NCBI GenBank assembly: GCA_037951165.1
Contig: JBBDHG010000014.1
Span: 24,325,001-24,389,000, forward strand
DNA: 64,000 nt
DNA from: Lophius americanus
Lineage: Eukaryota; Chordata; Actinopteri; Lophiiformes; Lophiidae
Direction of reading: 5' to 3'
The notes beneath the pieces are model-generated. The model saw only the letters and a program-made list of their open reading frames with translations, was not told where the DNA came from and ran no database searches. Below, piece by piece: positions 11,709 to 24,847 of this stretch. How positions within the stretch are numbered: position 1 is the first letter of the stretch; each line of letters opens with the position of its first letter. The translations under genes and the position numbers were made by a program.

Positions 11709-14439
11709 AGTATTCCACCACTTTTCTGCCTTTTCAGCCCGTGTCCTTATTTTTTCATAGCCTTAGCTAAATTGTAGGTTTGTTGTCTCTACAGTGTTTC
11801 CAAGTGAATTGATTTAAAAAATAAAAAAAAGCATAAGAAACCAAGCGTATTCTGTCTAGTTAATATTATACATAAAGTATATATACTGTATTTGAACATG
11901 GCCCAAAATACTATATACATGGACAAATCTTTATACACTGGAGGGGAACCATCAGGATGTGGCCATCCTGAATCTATAATTTGTCCCCTAACACTTCTGG
12001 CAAGGTTGCATCCATGTGGTCAGGTGTGTCAGGGCTTGACCAGTCGATGTTGAGCTTCCTTGCACACTAAGGAGTCTGGCACTCAGGTCAATGGTAATGT
12101 GCCACTGCCAGATGGTACCTATCCACTGGGGACGAAGGACAAAGACATGCTGGTCGTAGTTTAACTTTGGAGGTTGCATATTCAGGCATTATTAATGCCT
12201 GATTAGATGCATCATTTATCACAATTATGTCCTGATAAAAGTTTGATACAAAACACAGCAGAGGCATGCTGAATATTCAATCTTTGCCCTCTCCTATCCA
12301 ACCAACCCCGAAGAGAAGAACGAAGGAAGGGAGAGGGAAAAAAAACAATGCTGCAGCAAACAACGCTGATAAAATAATATAGACATTTTGGTATTCAAGA
12401 GCGCCGGCCTAAGCACATGCTGAAAAATAAAACGAGCCATAAATTAATGAGAACAAAGATCCAAAGAGGATAGATATGAAGTAAATGATATTGCATCTAT
12501 TGGACATAAAGCATTATTATTATTATCAGTAATAATAATTAATGATACTGAAAATTCTACCAAATCATTATGTACCCTAAACAGTGAGATGCTGAATGAT
12601 ACCCTTTGTTATAAGGAATGACTTTTATTGGTTTTGTGTTTTTTGTCTATAAATCAGATAGGTTTGACTGAGTGGCAGGAAACAGACAGAGGGGGCAGAC
12701 AAAATGCAGCACAGGTCTCAAACAAGAAATGTTGGGATTTTAATAGTATGCATCTGTCACCCATAGTTCACCGGGACGGATTTTGGATTGATTTTAGGCT
12801 GACAATGAATTAAAGATTTTGACATAAATGTGACAAGTAATACATAGAAGGTCGACATTAAGGGTATGGGTTTTACTAAGCGTCCTGTGCCGCATTTCAA
12901 TGTGACATATGCGTGTCATTTATCAAACAGGCACTCAGGTCAGTGAAGCTTCTTTACCTATTCAATGTGGCGCAAGGTCTGTGAGCAGAGCTTCAGATTT
13001 ATGCAGAGCTTCCTCAGTCTTCTCAGCTGTAGACTATTGGTGCTCCGTTAAAAATAACGCTGTTTTAAAAGCTGGTCGAAACGGTCTGAAGAGTAAATGC
13101 ATCTGAATTCCAGAGACGTCTTAGGCATGGCAGACAAAAGAAAAGGTGGGCTCTGAATGACCTGAAATTAAAATATGCAGCTTTTATTTTTGGAGGAGTA
13201 GGATTTAGCCAAAATATCTGACAATTTAAAACATCACACAAACAAAGGGCCCTCAATGGTGGGTTAATGCACCTTTGTGTGCAACATGAACGCCTCTGCA
13301 TTACACTGTTATTATCCCAGAACTTGTCAGCTGCATCATTGCCACATACATCCCCTTTGGAATGCGTTTAGTCATGCTATTATGACTCCATTTTATTTGT
13401 ACTTGATGAATAGATGTTTGCTGGTTTTATTCTTATTATTGTTGGACTTGGAATATATCTCTCCAGACTGTCATTATGAGCTGTTGGTACCTCATTAATC
13501 ACTGATTGTGAGTGTCAAGTGAAACTCTCATTTCTCAAATTTCATCACATACTAAAAGAATAGAAAATTAAAAAGCCATGATTCACCTCTTATCAGGAGT
13601 AATGAGACCAGGTGGAACCAATCTCCTGTCAGCCTGAGAGCCCAATCAAGACGCCAAACTTCCATGAGAGAAAACGTTACATGCCATAAAACTGTGCAGA
13701 ACTGACCAACAACAGAAACCAGAGAAGCAGCCGGTAAGATGATGAACTGTCTGCTCTTGTCGTATTGTTTGTGTTAGCTTAACATAGACGCGGGGTCGGT
13801 TGCCCAGCCAAATGGGGCTGAGAGTTAACCCTTTCATGACCGCCTGAGATGGGGTCATTATTACAGTTCCATTCCGTTCAGACAACTTTATTTATCCCAA
13901 ACAGGCAATTCATATGTAGTTTTCCCAGTCCTGTCAAGCTGGCACCACAATTAGGATCCAAAAGCACAACTTCCACAATGTCTGGTGAATAAACTATTCA
14001 CTATGTAAAGGCAGGCAAAGAATAACCAAGGGGGCAGGCAAAATACAAGGTTTGGTACACGTGCAGAGGTCAGAACCGTAAATCACAAGGAACACGAAGA
14101 ATCACGCTGGAAAGGTTGGCACAAGGGAACAACACGATCTGGCACAGGTGGAGAGGGGACCACAGCTTAAATACACTGTGAGGCAGGGTTTTAACAAGAC
14201 GCAGGTTTTGACAATCAGAGTGGAGAAGCAATCAGTACACAATATGAAAACAACTAATTACAAAGCATGATAAGTCCATGCATTCAACTTCAACAGACAA
14301 CCAGAAGAGTTCAAATGTCCGGAACAGTAAGAGGGATAAGTTTCTATAAAATAAATTAAATCAATAAATAAAACTTGTCATTATCAATAAATTAATAAAA
14401 ACGAATACTGATGAAAAAGGAAACACGTTTCCTCTAAAG
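11709..14439. other. Mostly unique sequence
   Basis: Holds the palindrome at 12183. The segment 13870-14340 has a C- and A-rich look (CAACACGATCTGGCACAGG) that suggests an old interspersed element, not classified. No exon recognised. Confidence 0.4.
12183..12201. repeat. 19-bp palindrome
   Basis: CAGGCATTA, one central T, TAATGCCTG. Lies in a stretch without recognised repeats and could be a homodimeric factor site or chance. Confidence 0.8.
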
Positions 14440-14720
14440 TAAAAGTCATTTAAAAGGAGTACTGTCTACGTTTAGCGGCTTAATAGCTGAAGGAATAAAT
14501 GAGTCATGACTTGGAGTAATGGTTTGTTCTCCTCAAGGGTACGTCGTAACGTCGGCCTGAAGATATCAGCGAGAATTCAGTCGAAAGAAGTTGGTCTGAT
14601 TGGCTGATCTTTTCTTTTTCTTCATTTTCTCAGCCATCTGTTTCTCCCAAATGGAGCCCAGGTCCCTCTGCTGAACTCCAATTATCTTGGAGCAGACTTT
14701 GAGTATACTAATTAGTTCTT
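14440..14720 (-). repeat. Possible LINE 3' region
   Basis: TTAATAGCTGAAGGAATAAA and the following block to about 14700 resemble 3' parts of fish non-LTR elements that I recall. There is no coding frame. Low confidence, and strand is a guess. Confidence 0.3.
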
Positions 14721-14829
14721 CTTAATGATGGTTAAACTGTGTATTGAAATGGGGTGTTTTTTAAATAATATATACAAAACATTTATATATATGATGAATA
14801 TACTGTATGTATAATAAATTTATATGTTG

Positions 14830-14831
<2 letters not shown>

Positions 14832-14865
<34 letters not shown>
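14832..14865 (+). repeat. (TA)n microsatellite
   Basis: About 17 TA units inside a wider AT-rich tract (14760-15070). Confidence 0.95.
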
Positions 14866-14872
<7 letters not shown>

Positions 14873-15494
14873 TTATGTGTAATGTATGTATATAGTGTAT
14901 AAATAGGAATGTTAGATATTGATCAAATTTAAGAAAGTATTGCTTCTTTAAAAATAATCATCCAATTTATTATGTGGAACATTACTATGAAAAATGGTAC
15001 ATTAATAAAATTATAGATATACATTTCCTGCTAAATTAAACCTATTTATGTTTATAAATATCACTAAATATTTTTTGTGCAAATAAGTACGTTAAGCTTT
15101 TTCTGTCTTTCATTTATTTAAAGGTTTTTCACTTAATGACTGGTGGTTTAATGATCCAAACTAAAAGAATCGAAATGGTCAACAGGACTGCTCATTGACT
15201 TGATTCCGGTTTATAACTCTGAGTTGTTGAGCCGATCGCTTTCAAGTGAGGAAGCACGGAAAACACCAACGACTTTTGAGTGAGTGGCTGCAAGTTTAAA
15301 ATAAATAATTCAATAAGTTATTGTATTGCATTTTTAGGTTCTTAATTTCATTGCGGTATTAATAGACACTTTCTGTCGGGGCACCTAAATCTGCCAAGCA
15401 GTATCGGAAGACATTATTATATTGTGTATCGGCATCGCTTCTGGTGTACGGGCTTTTGTTGTTAAAACAATAACTCAAAATGTAATCCATGGTA

Positions 15495-15770
15495 CAATTT
15501 TTAAGTTTTATACTTACATAGACCTTAGTTTTAGGAATAAATAGATTGATTCTCGGAAAGTTGGTTGAATATTTACACCACTAGTGGGAGCTAACTCTCC
15601 AAAGATTTTTGGCCTTTATTTCTCAAATGTTGGTCATATTTAGTCCAAATTTGGTGCATATGAATCGACTTAAGGATATATATCTTAAATTCTCCATATT
15701 TTACTCACTAGGGGAGACTTTTTGCAAAAAAACCCCAAAACGCTGTTTTTCAGATATAACTTTCTAAGCA
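15495..15770 (-). repeat. Family A, copy 6 (tail plus one module)
   Basis: On the minus strand it has GTCTCCCCTAGTGAGTAAAA, TCGATTCATATGCACCAAAT, AGAGTTAGCTCCCACTAGTG, AACTTTCCGAGAATCAATC and AAGGTCTATGTAAGTATAAA, in that order. Head and terminal hairpin are absent. Confidence 0.75.
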
Positions 15771-17394
15771 AATGCCATCAGAATGTCTTAATTAAGTGCA
15801 ACATTATACTATTATGATGACTTTAGTATACAAAGATATGTTTAATTACCAAACACACTTGATGTTTCATGTATTAAAGGCAGTTATGTTGAAATAACAG
15901 AACGCAATGTGATTCCAAAACCTTTAACAATGACATCAATTGAAAAAAACTACCTTAGTTATTTTGACATAAAGCATAATAAAAGTCAAATAATACAAAC
16001 AACATTACAAGCTCCATTATCTGAATAAAAAAATGCTGCCTGTAATAAAAAGTTTGTTAACTTTAACTGACACAATAACACAATTTCAAAATCTATTAAC
16101 GTTTCATCAAACTTCCTTGCTTTAATTGAAAAATATGCAATTATCATTTTCATTTAACTTAAATTGGTATGTAATGCATACATAATACAGAATTCACTTT
16201 TCATTTCTAAAAGTGTACCTGCAGATAAAAACATTTCTTCCATGATTCTATTTCAATGTACAGTCCAGCATATAATATAATAAAAGCTATAGAAACTTTG
16301 CCTGCTCCGTCAAACCTGATGTGTTCGAGGATGCTTCCAGTTTTTTGATTGGATTATGTCAAATAAAATTGAATTCTAAATCCATTTAACTTAGACTCTC
16401 TGAAGGCCGTCCAGGGACGGAGACATCATTATGAACATTAATTGTATTAAATAATTAAAAAAATATCCTTCTCCCCGGGGTAACTTGGATTTCAGGACAG
16501 TGAAAGTTGACGAGGAGAGGAGGAAAAAGGGATGGAAATGTGAGACAGTCACGGAGCCTAAAAAACAGATCTAAATAAAGCAGGGGAAAAAATTCATCAG
16601 TATCTTTATTGACATTGAAAAAATGTCTTTAGCTTGTTGTATACATCGCTTAGTGGCTTCTGGTATTAACATGAAATCCAGATTAGTGTCACACCATCTG
16701 CTTTTGAATATTTGTATGGAGTCAGAAGATTTCACTAAATACCACCACAGCAAAGAGAAGTGTCAGAAATTTTCTTAGCATTTGTAAAGCAGAGCTGTCG
16801 GTTTCGAAGCTCTGAGGACACTTGACTTCTTCACACCATTCATTGAAGTTCTTGCAAGAATGCTGATTGACTCGTTCATTGTCTCTTTGGGGCTGTTATA
16901 TAAATGTGTGTGTAGCTCGGTGACATTAGGCTTTGAAAAAATGTACTTTTATTTTCTTCAAGTTTAAAAGTTTGCATGTTTGATGAAATCAAAAGATTGG
17001 ATAGTGGGAATTATAACATGAAATAAACTACTTATCATGATGATTTGTAGTCTTTCACCCAATCTAATGTAGGTATAACACCGCCGCTATCACCAAAACT
17101 ATGACTTTGATTTGCCTTACCTTGAATTTCAAAAAAAAGTCACAATGTTGCCCTAGTGAGGAAGCCACAGCAATGAAGCTTATTTTCCGGTCGATCTTCA
17201 CTCAATAATGTCAATGTCAGGCTGTGGTGTCTATAAGAACGGCTGTGTCACCTCAAATGCTCTAAACTACAGCGTTGAGGAAATTGTTTTCTGCATTATC
17301 TTCAGTCATCAGACTGAAGAAAATTATTGGCTAATGAACTGACAACCATTTGTTGACTGAGAAAAGCCGCTCCTCCAACAACATTTTCAAAATT
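15771..17394. other. No recognised feature
   Basis: AT-rich. A weak resemblance to Family A around 17075-17165 (TGCCCTAGTGAGGAAG) is too degraded to call. Confidence 0.45.
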
Positions 17395-18415
17395 GCCCAT
17401 AAGTGGCAATGTTGCACACTGAGGATTGTGTCCGTTAAATGTGCAAAATAACACTCGTTGTCCATTAAGTACGTTTGCCTTAATGAATATGCAATACCGG
17501 GCGTTTCTACCCAAGGGCACAAAATACTGGGAGGTGTCAATGCAAATAGGTTAATTTAGCACACTTAATGTGATTAACTGAGCCTGAAAATTTATTGTGA
17601 CTGGGTCTGGATTCAATAGGTTTGAAAGGAAGGTGCTAATCGGCAGATCGTTGTGCACAGACACAGTTTGGCTTACTGATGAGCTGATCCGTTGTTTGGA
17701 CCTCACTGGAGGAGTGTTACTGTAGAGCTCAGAAAAAGTGGCCCAGATTGTAGTTGTCTGCTGAATTTGTGCACAACATTGCCAAACATCACTGATTGGA
17801 TCATGATACCATGGACGTGGATGAGGAGAATAACCACTGGCCACATGTGTGGCTATGCGCTATTGTCAATCTGGATTCCCCGGTTAGTCCTTAGGGGGAC
17901 CGCTTGGATTGAGAGATTCCACCTCTAGCTGTACCTCTTCTTCCATCGCTCTTGCCAGGGCACTGATGACCAGATCAATCGCTGACCAGCTGCCTGTTGT
18001 GCGCTACAATGGCCCGAGTGTCCCACCTGAACGGTACTACAAGTATTACTGGCAGATCCTGAGATGCCAACTTCCTAATATTAGTTATTTTAAGAAATCT
18101 TACCAAGCAAATTTTAAGTCGTTCTATAGAAAGAATTTTTTTTTTACTTATTACAAGCTAAAAACTCTTTCTATTTTTTTCAAGTGTACCCTTTATCTGC
18201 TCAAAGCAGAAGGTGAGCTGCCCCTGCTGATGTCTTCCACCGCGCCGCCATATGTTTATTTAACCAAGATTTTATATATTATAAGTTATTTTTTATTTTG
18301 CTCTTGTGTAGCTCAACAATTTGTTTATTTGCTTTTCCATGGCATTAAATTTCACCTTGCGTTTGCGGTCACTCGGCTCTCCGTCCAAACTCTCATTGGC
18401 AGAAACCGGTAACCC
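17395..18415 (+). repeat. Dispersed repeat Family C, copy 2
   Basis: Counterpart of 4050-4890, with an additional block (about 17690-17760, TTGGACCTCACTGGAGGAG) missing from copy 1. The matching minus-strand frames in both copies (ISDVWQCCAQ and SDVWQFCANN) reflect DNA homology and need not be coding. The AT-rich 3' third also aligns (TTTAACCAA.GTTTTAT). Confidence 0.65.
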
Positions 18416-18734
18416 CCACAAAACCCTAATTTAAATAGTACTGCCTCCACCATGTTTGCACCTACACAAAATTATTCTTATTTGAGTACATGCAAATTGC
18501 CACGCAACCAAATGTGCAATCTGTTAGGATGCACACACAATTCAGCACTCTGTGTTCCGTGATTGAACAGATTCTGAGAAAAGCAACCTTGTATCATCAG
18601 TACCCCATGTGAGGAAGACAACCTCAAATGTTTTGGTGAAAATTCTGTCTGAATTTTGGACTTCTTGAATTACAGATCTCACACCTTCCACCCTTCTCTC
18701 TCTCTCATTCTCTTCATTCATCAGTTCTCCAAAG

Positions 18735-18965
18735 TTTTATTTCCATTTTGCACTCACGTCTCTTCCTCGCCAATTCAGTCCTTTTCTCCTTCCTAAGTGT
18801 CCAATGTCTCATACAACTCATCATGGGCCTCTTGTTTAGCCTTTGCCTACACTATTCGCCTTACGTCACATTTCTTTGTACTCCTTTCTTCATCTCTCTT
18901 CCCATCCCACTTCTTCTTTGCTCACTTTTTCCTGCTTATACTTTCATAAGCCGCCTCATTCAACC
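18735..18965 (-). mobile_element. RTE-like LINE fragment, second copy
   Basis: It is colinear with the 6.6-kb fragment: minus-strand SISRKKVSKEEVGW, RKEYKEM, with stop codons in between. Plus-strand shared strings include CTTTTTCCTG.TTATACT and TTTCTTTGTACT. It is more decayed than the 6.6-kb copy. Confidence 0.5.
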
Positions 18966-21194
18966 ACCGTCTCCTTATTTTCTTTCCTCTGCCCAGATGA
19001 GACACCAAGCACCTTCCTACATATCTCCCTTATCACATCTGCTTTGGTTGCCCATTCAGTCCAGAGCCTTCCTCATCTCCCCCCTGAAGTAGCAGGGAGG
19101 AAGCAGCCTTGACAGGAAGTTAATGTGATCATTCGTTGAATTTGAGGTTGTTATGTTTTGCAGCTTGGGGTTAAAAAGGGTAATTTAAAGGTATTAACAA
19201 TATCTGTACCCATAATAATTAACTCCCTCACTTCGAGATTAATATGGCTACTAACTCCATAATATTTTAAATATGCGTCATAAAGTGATCCAGGAGTTAT
19301 TGTTGGATTTGGAGAGCGCTATGATAGTATATATAGATAGTCATTTTATGAGCTGTAGAGCTTTAATCAAGATTTCCCCTTCAGACTCCGTCATCATAAT
19401 TGAAAGCAAAGTTTAATTTTCTTCCCTCCCTACCTTGACAAATTTGAAATTCTCCCTGTCACATCACCTTTAGACTGAATTAAAATGGAATTAGCAGTAA
19501 TTGTGCTGGCTTTGAGGACTATTTTATTTAACACAGGGTTTTGAACACCTGAAAGACAGGATGAAGATAAGGGCTTTCCATTAAAACAGTAATGAAAAAG
19601 ACTTTGGTTGAGCATTACCAGAAATAAGTGCTTCTAGTCATTAACATGCTAAAAATCAGACAAGAAGTTTTCAGGAACTTCCTCAGTGACATTTGACTTG
19701 TATCGATTTGAGTTATAGCGATGTATTAAGATGCAGTGCATGTGGGACCCGCAGTGTTGAATAACATGATTGATAACTGTATAAGTAAAAGATAAGATAA
19801 ACAGTGTAAGTATTCATTTATTGTCTATGGGATTTGTTTGCATGTGTGCGTGTGTGTGTTAGGTACAAATCTTACCATACACTCCGCCTTCATGATTGTT
19901 GATTATTGTTTGTGTTTTGACTGCTTGAACAAACTACATAAAACAGCAAATGTGTCTTACATGTGATTTTTGTAATGTATTTTTTATTGTTGATTTTCCC
20001 TAACCAAGAAGAACAGTCTCAGAAATACCTCATTTAATCACTCTGTAGATTTAATTTCAGATACTGTGTCTTTTCTTCCCAAAATATCTCACTTTATTCT
20101 CAATCAGTCCACGAGAAACTTTCTATATGTTCGGAAACTATTCTGACAAATGAATCTACAACACTATCATATTGATTTATGATATTCCCATCCCTTTAGG
20201 CAGTGACGTTAGGTCAGGTTTGTGGCAAATGGAGCAGCGACCCTTCCAGAGTCAGATTTACAAATATATGAAACTAAAAGTGTAGCTTAAACTACCATTT
20301 AATTGCCAGATTGCACACTGGTTGTGATTCAAATCTCATATTTCTCTACACACACATACTCTTGTTAAGACACGTTTGGCCAAAGAAGAACGTCACATTT
20401 TTATCGACTCAGAGGAGGAGCGCATTTGCTCTGCACTTTCCTGTGTTTTTGATTTGCCATCGCAATTCTAAAATTCATACAGCGCCAGAAGAAATCATAG
20501 GTTCAGAAAATTTTTTAGAAAAAGAAAAAAAAAGACAAGAAATTAGAAAAAATGTTAAATATAAATATGTTAAAATAAATATATATATATAGATTACCAT
20601 TACTCTTACATTTTTTGTTTCAAAATATTTTCAATTGCATACGAAGAAAAATGATGAAAAAAAATATTATATAGATTCTAAATGATAGAAAAATATATAA
20701 ATTATAGATTTATTTTTGAAATTTAATAATTGATTTATTTTCTTGGGGTGGCTTAGAGTAAGAATCTTCCATTTTTGCAGTCAGAGCATATTATAAAAAA
20801 GATGGACTACTGTGGTGAACCTGAGTCTCTGATTTTGCGTAGAAGAGCAGCCTCCGGCTTTTTCATGACGGTTTTATGTCAGATCAGCAAGACTAAATAT
20901 GTTATAGTGAAAGAAAATACCTATTCTATGGAAAGTGAGAATATATAATGAAAAGTGTCAACAAACATGACATTTGTGACAAACGGTGAGAGAGAAAAAC
21001 AGACATGCACTCAACCCAGTTCGTGAGGGACTGAGAAGAACAGGAAATAAGCAAATGCAGCGATTTTTATTATAAAAAATGATCGAAATGATTTATAATG
21101 CATAATAGTAGAATAATATTAATATTTATTTTATCATTATTTCTTTTTCACTTTTCATGACAACAGGTCAGGCTCTTTTTTCCCTGACTGCACT
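18966..21194. other. No recognised feature
   Basis: Runs of AT-rich sequence, including 20510-20740. Frames here are chance. A faint LINE resemblance at 18990-19100 was not pursued. Confidence 0.45.
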
Positions 21195-21385
21195 TTCCTG
21201 CATTCAGCTTATCCTAATCAGGGTTTGTGGGGGGCTGGTGCTTATCCCGGCTGACGTTGGGTGGGAGGCGGGGGGTACCACGAGTTGATCATAGGACCGA
21301 CACATAGTGAAAGACCAGCTCTATGCTCACATTCTCTCTTACGGGCGATTCAGAGTCACTAAATCACCCAAACTCTGCACAGAAA
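21195..21385 (+). repeat. Interspersed repeat fragment of a type common in fish
   Basis: It carries CAGCTTATCCTAATCAGGGT, GGGGGGCTGGTGCTTATCCC, GGCTGACGTTGGGTGGGAGG and ACGGGCGATTCAGAGTCACT in the order I recall for a widespread fish repeat. I am not certain of its class. Confidence 0.5.
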
Positions 21386-21423
21386 AAAAGCTCCAACCAA
21401 CCAATGGCTGAGAAATGATGACA

Positions 21424-21605
21424 CGGAAACTAAACTCCCCCTAGTGTTGGATATGTAAAACCGACCTTTCCATAAATGAATCCAGTTCTCCCTCACACTA
21501 AGGTCTATGAAAGTATAAAATAAGAAAATGATCCATTAAACAATTTTTCAGTTATCGCGTTAACAAATAATACCGTTGACCTTTCAGCAATATAATTGGT
21601 ATATT
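21424..21605 (+). repeat. Family A, copy 7 (tail only)
   Basis: It begins at AAACTCCCCCTAGTGTTGGA and continues through ACCTTTCCATAAATGAATCC, CACACTAAGGTCTATG and AGTTATCGCGTTAACA. It stops before the terminal hairpin. Confidence 0.75.
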
Positions 21606-22380
21606 TGCTTTACGAATGACGATTAAATCATAGGGATCGGATTGTTTTTACTTAGAAGCTGTCTGTTTCAATGTTGCCTTCAGTGGATCAAGAGTTGAAT
21701 TCCAGGCTCACAGAACTTTCATTGCTGTTATATTGCTGAGTGTTTGAGGTTATATTATAGAATGTGTCCAGTGCCCCAACAAATTTAGTGTCACTGTAAT
21801 TACACTTTAACTTTTCAGACATAAAATCACATTAGATCAGTAGGATTGATTATACAGTCCAGTGTGGCCTGGGCTTTTCTGAGATATACCCTTTGATGTC
21901 GAGAACAACAACCAAGGCCTTCTTTTAAAATTGCCTTTCAACATATTTGGGGATGTCTTCTCAGTCATCGGTATTAGAATTCCGGAAAGGAAACTAGGCC
22001 AAAGCTTTTTTATTAGTTTCTTAAACAAAAACAAAAGTTATTAAAGATGATATACACACGCTACGCAGTTTCTCCCATAATCATGCATGGAAAGACGAGC
22101 AAGCAGCAACACCAGGGCAGATAACTAGAAATAGATGAAAAGGAAATTATTCACTCTTGTTTGTGGTTAAAAACGTCAAGAAATAACAACTTCAATGGAA
22201 AACTGATAATGAGATGAAAAACGTTTAGAGCTCACTGACCACACATGTTCAGCCGCACATCTGTGTTCTTGCGCAGCGAGGCATTCGCGGTACATTGCTC
22301 TATTACAGCTGTGATGCTTTGAATGATGAGTGACACATGCCTTTTACAGTACGAGCACTATTACAAGGATATAAACATTA

Positions 22381-22902
22381 CCTCTGCCAAAGTAGAAGGT
22401 TATGTTTTTATCCCTGTGCATTCTGTTTGTTTGTTTGTTTGTGACCAATATTATGGAAGACCTCAAGGAAAAATTCCATGAAATCTTACCCAGGTGTAGG
22501 TGTAGGCATATCACACGGATGACACAATTTTGGTGACATAACGTGTTTTGCAGCATTAAAAAATAAGAAAACAATATTACTGTTTTTTCTGTTTTGTAGC
22601 AGAGTTTTTTTTTGTTGTTGTTGCCTTTTTGTCTTTTATTCCTTTGATTTTCCTTGGGGGGGTTGGGATAGAGAGCTAGGAGCGAAACAGGAAATTACGC
22701 AAAAACGTGTGTTTACAAGAACGGAACAGGAGAAGCACAGAATACGCCATGAAGAGAAAACCTTTATCATTCTATGTGGAGTGATATCTGAAAGTTTGTT
22801 GTAGTGGTCGGTAGATTTCGGGGCTGGAATTAACCAAGACATTAATGGAAAAATCTGCATGAATTTTTCCATAAACCCCGGGTACTGTTGTGCCTCGTTC
22901 CT
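22381..22902 (+). mobile_element. MITE-like Family B, copy 1
   Basis: Left end CCTCTGCCAAAG; right end GTGCCTCGTTCC is a degraded inverse. Inside are AGGTTATGTTTTTATCCC, a GTTTGTTTGTTT run, TTTTGGTGACAT, TTTGCAGCATTA and ACATTAATGGAAAAATCTGC, all shared in this order with the other copies. There is no coding capacity, so this looks like a non-autonomous DNA transposon. Confidence 0.65.
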
Positions 22903-23587
22903 TTGACGTTTTATACTGGAGAGGAAGAGGAAATGACGAAAACATTGTCTATTTGTTGAAGTTATTCAGTTAAACGTTATGATTTTAATCACTATTGTTC
23001 CTCAGCAAATTTATTTGTGTGAAGAATATATGTTATATATAACAAAATTGAAAATCTTCATCTAAAAAACAATGCAGGTGACTGATGGTAGAAATTGAAA
23101 GACTTATTATTGGTGGACATTCAGGCATTTTTTCCAAGGATCGCAAAACTCCTAGTTGTGTCCAAATGCAACCAAACACAAGAAAATGCACTTAAAGAGT
23201 GAGGAGATTTTCAGGAGGATATTCTTCTTTCATATAAGAGATTGTGCTCAAGAGAATCTTAACATCTGGGAAAAGAATGTTCATTGGTAACACATAATTA
23301 AATTATGTATTATTTTTTGCATAAAGTTTAGGGCTAAAATACTTAATTTAATTATGTCTCCAGTGGTAGTAGCATTTTCCATATTTTAGGATTTTATTGC
23401 ATGGTAAAAATGTGAAAAGTTTTGGAAATTCCTTTTTTTTATGCTTTGGGTGTCTAATCTTGCATAATCTTCCATTTCTTACAGTGTACCACAAGTATAC
23501 TTTTATACATATCAGTATATGTAAGTGTCTGTTCTTTTAATTATTGGTGGGGATTAGTTTTGAAGGAGGAGTAGAAATAAAACTAAG

Positions 23588-24085
23588 TCTACAATGTCAT
23601 CCCCAGCAGCAGGCTTCCTCCAATTGAACCCCTTGAGTTAAATGTGAAATTATGTCTGAAAAACTGTTTTTTGAGAATCAAGAGTGAAAAGTTAACTGTT
23701 CAGAATCTCCAAAAAACTGTATTTTTCATAAAAATATCCTCTCAGTGAGAAAAATATGTACTATCAGAATAAAATTTGGAACTAATTGGATTAACGGTCA
23801 GGAAGTTATTTTCAAAACACATAAATTTTGGTTTTTGAAAAATCCTTCTAGTGAGTAAAATGTGAACTATTATTTTATTAGTAAAATATTATATATTCAA
23901 GATAGATCTCCTTGAATCGACTCATATGCACTCAATTTGCACTTCAATTCTTCCTCGCACTAAGGTTGAAGTAGGTATAAAATTAAAATTGAAAAGATCC
24001 ATAGAATGGTTTTTGTGTTATTGTTAACACGACCAATCTGCGGTGGAGGCAGACACAACGTCACCAATGATGACAATGATGACTG
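23588..24085 (+). repeat. Family A, copy 8 (head, two modules, tail)
   Basis: It reads CAATTGAACCCCTTGAGTTA, GAAATTATGTCTGAAAAACTG, two modules (CTCAGTGAGAAAAATATG and CTAGTGAGTAAAATGTGAAC), AGATCTCCTTGAATCGACTC, a shortened tail (TTCTTCCTCGCACTAAGG) and a degraded GATGACAATGATGAC end. Confidence 0.75.
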
Positions 24086-24847
24086 GGAAATAATTAGGGT
24101 TCCATGCTAGTTAATTTTTCTTAATCATTATATGTACGATAACTCCAAATTAGTCCCCAGGTGTTGCTAAAGTAAGAATGGATCCATACAAAATCTGTAA
24201 TATATAATATGCCATAACTAATTAATTCTCTTCCTTTCATCCTATCTTGATACTTTCTTTTATTAATAAATAAACAAATCTCTGAGGGAAACCAATGAGC
24301 ATGAGTCACCAGCATCGCCATCACTATCAGCCCCTTAATGGAAGGCAGAGAACAAAAAAGGGCTCTTCCTGACCTTGTGCTTGGTTTGTAATCTCCTTTG
24401 TGGAAATTACACTCTCACTTTATGAATATATTGTAATTAGGCATATGTATTCTAAGGGGCAGTAAGATATAGTTTCTGCCTAATCTCTCATTTATATGCA
24501 AAGGAGTGCCAGTTAAAGAGCTTAGACTTTCTTCCGTCTTACTGATTCCCTTTCCCCCCCTCATCAAGCGACTTTTATATTTCGGTTTTCTTGGGCTGCT
24601 GTTTCATTTTCCTTGTTCCGGTCGAAGAGCAGTAGTCTATTATCGGCTCTTTCGAGGTTGCGTTATTAGAGTGTCATTGGTTTAATATCACAGAAAAATG
24701 TCTGGAGTCACTGAAGTAATTTCTGCTCAACGAAAGTTTTTATTCCTTGCTTTCCTTTGTTTTCTTTCTCATTTTTTTTGGTGTACTAAAGAAATATGGA
24801 AATTTCCTAATCAAATGATACAGATATGTTATTAAAAATTAGGCCTA
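24086..24847. other. Unique-looking sequence, possible conserved noncoding element
   Basis: 24360-24540 has balanced, low-repeat sequence with TAATTAG and TATATGCAAAGG (POU/homeobox-like words). Function is inferred only from appearance. Confidence 0.2.

Noticed and set aside
17035..17165. A further Family A copy
   Set aside because: Only isolated words such as CCCTAGTGAGG match; order cannot be established.
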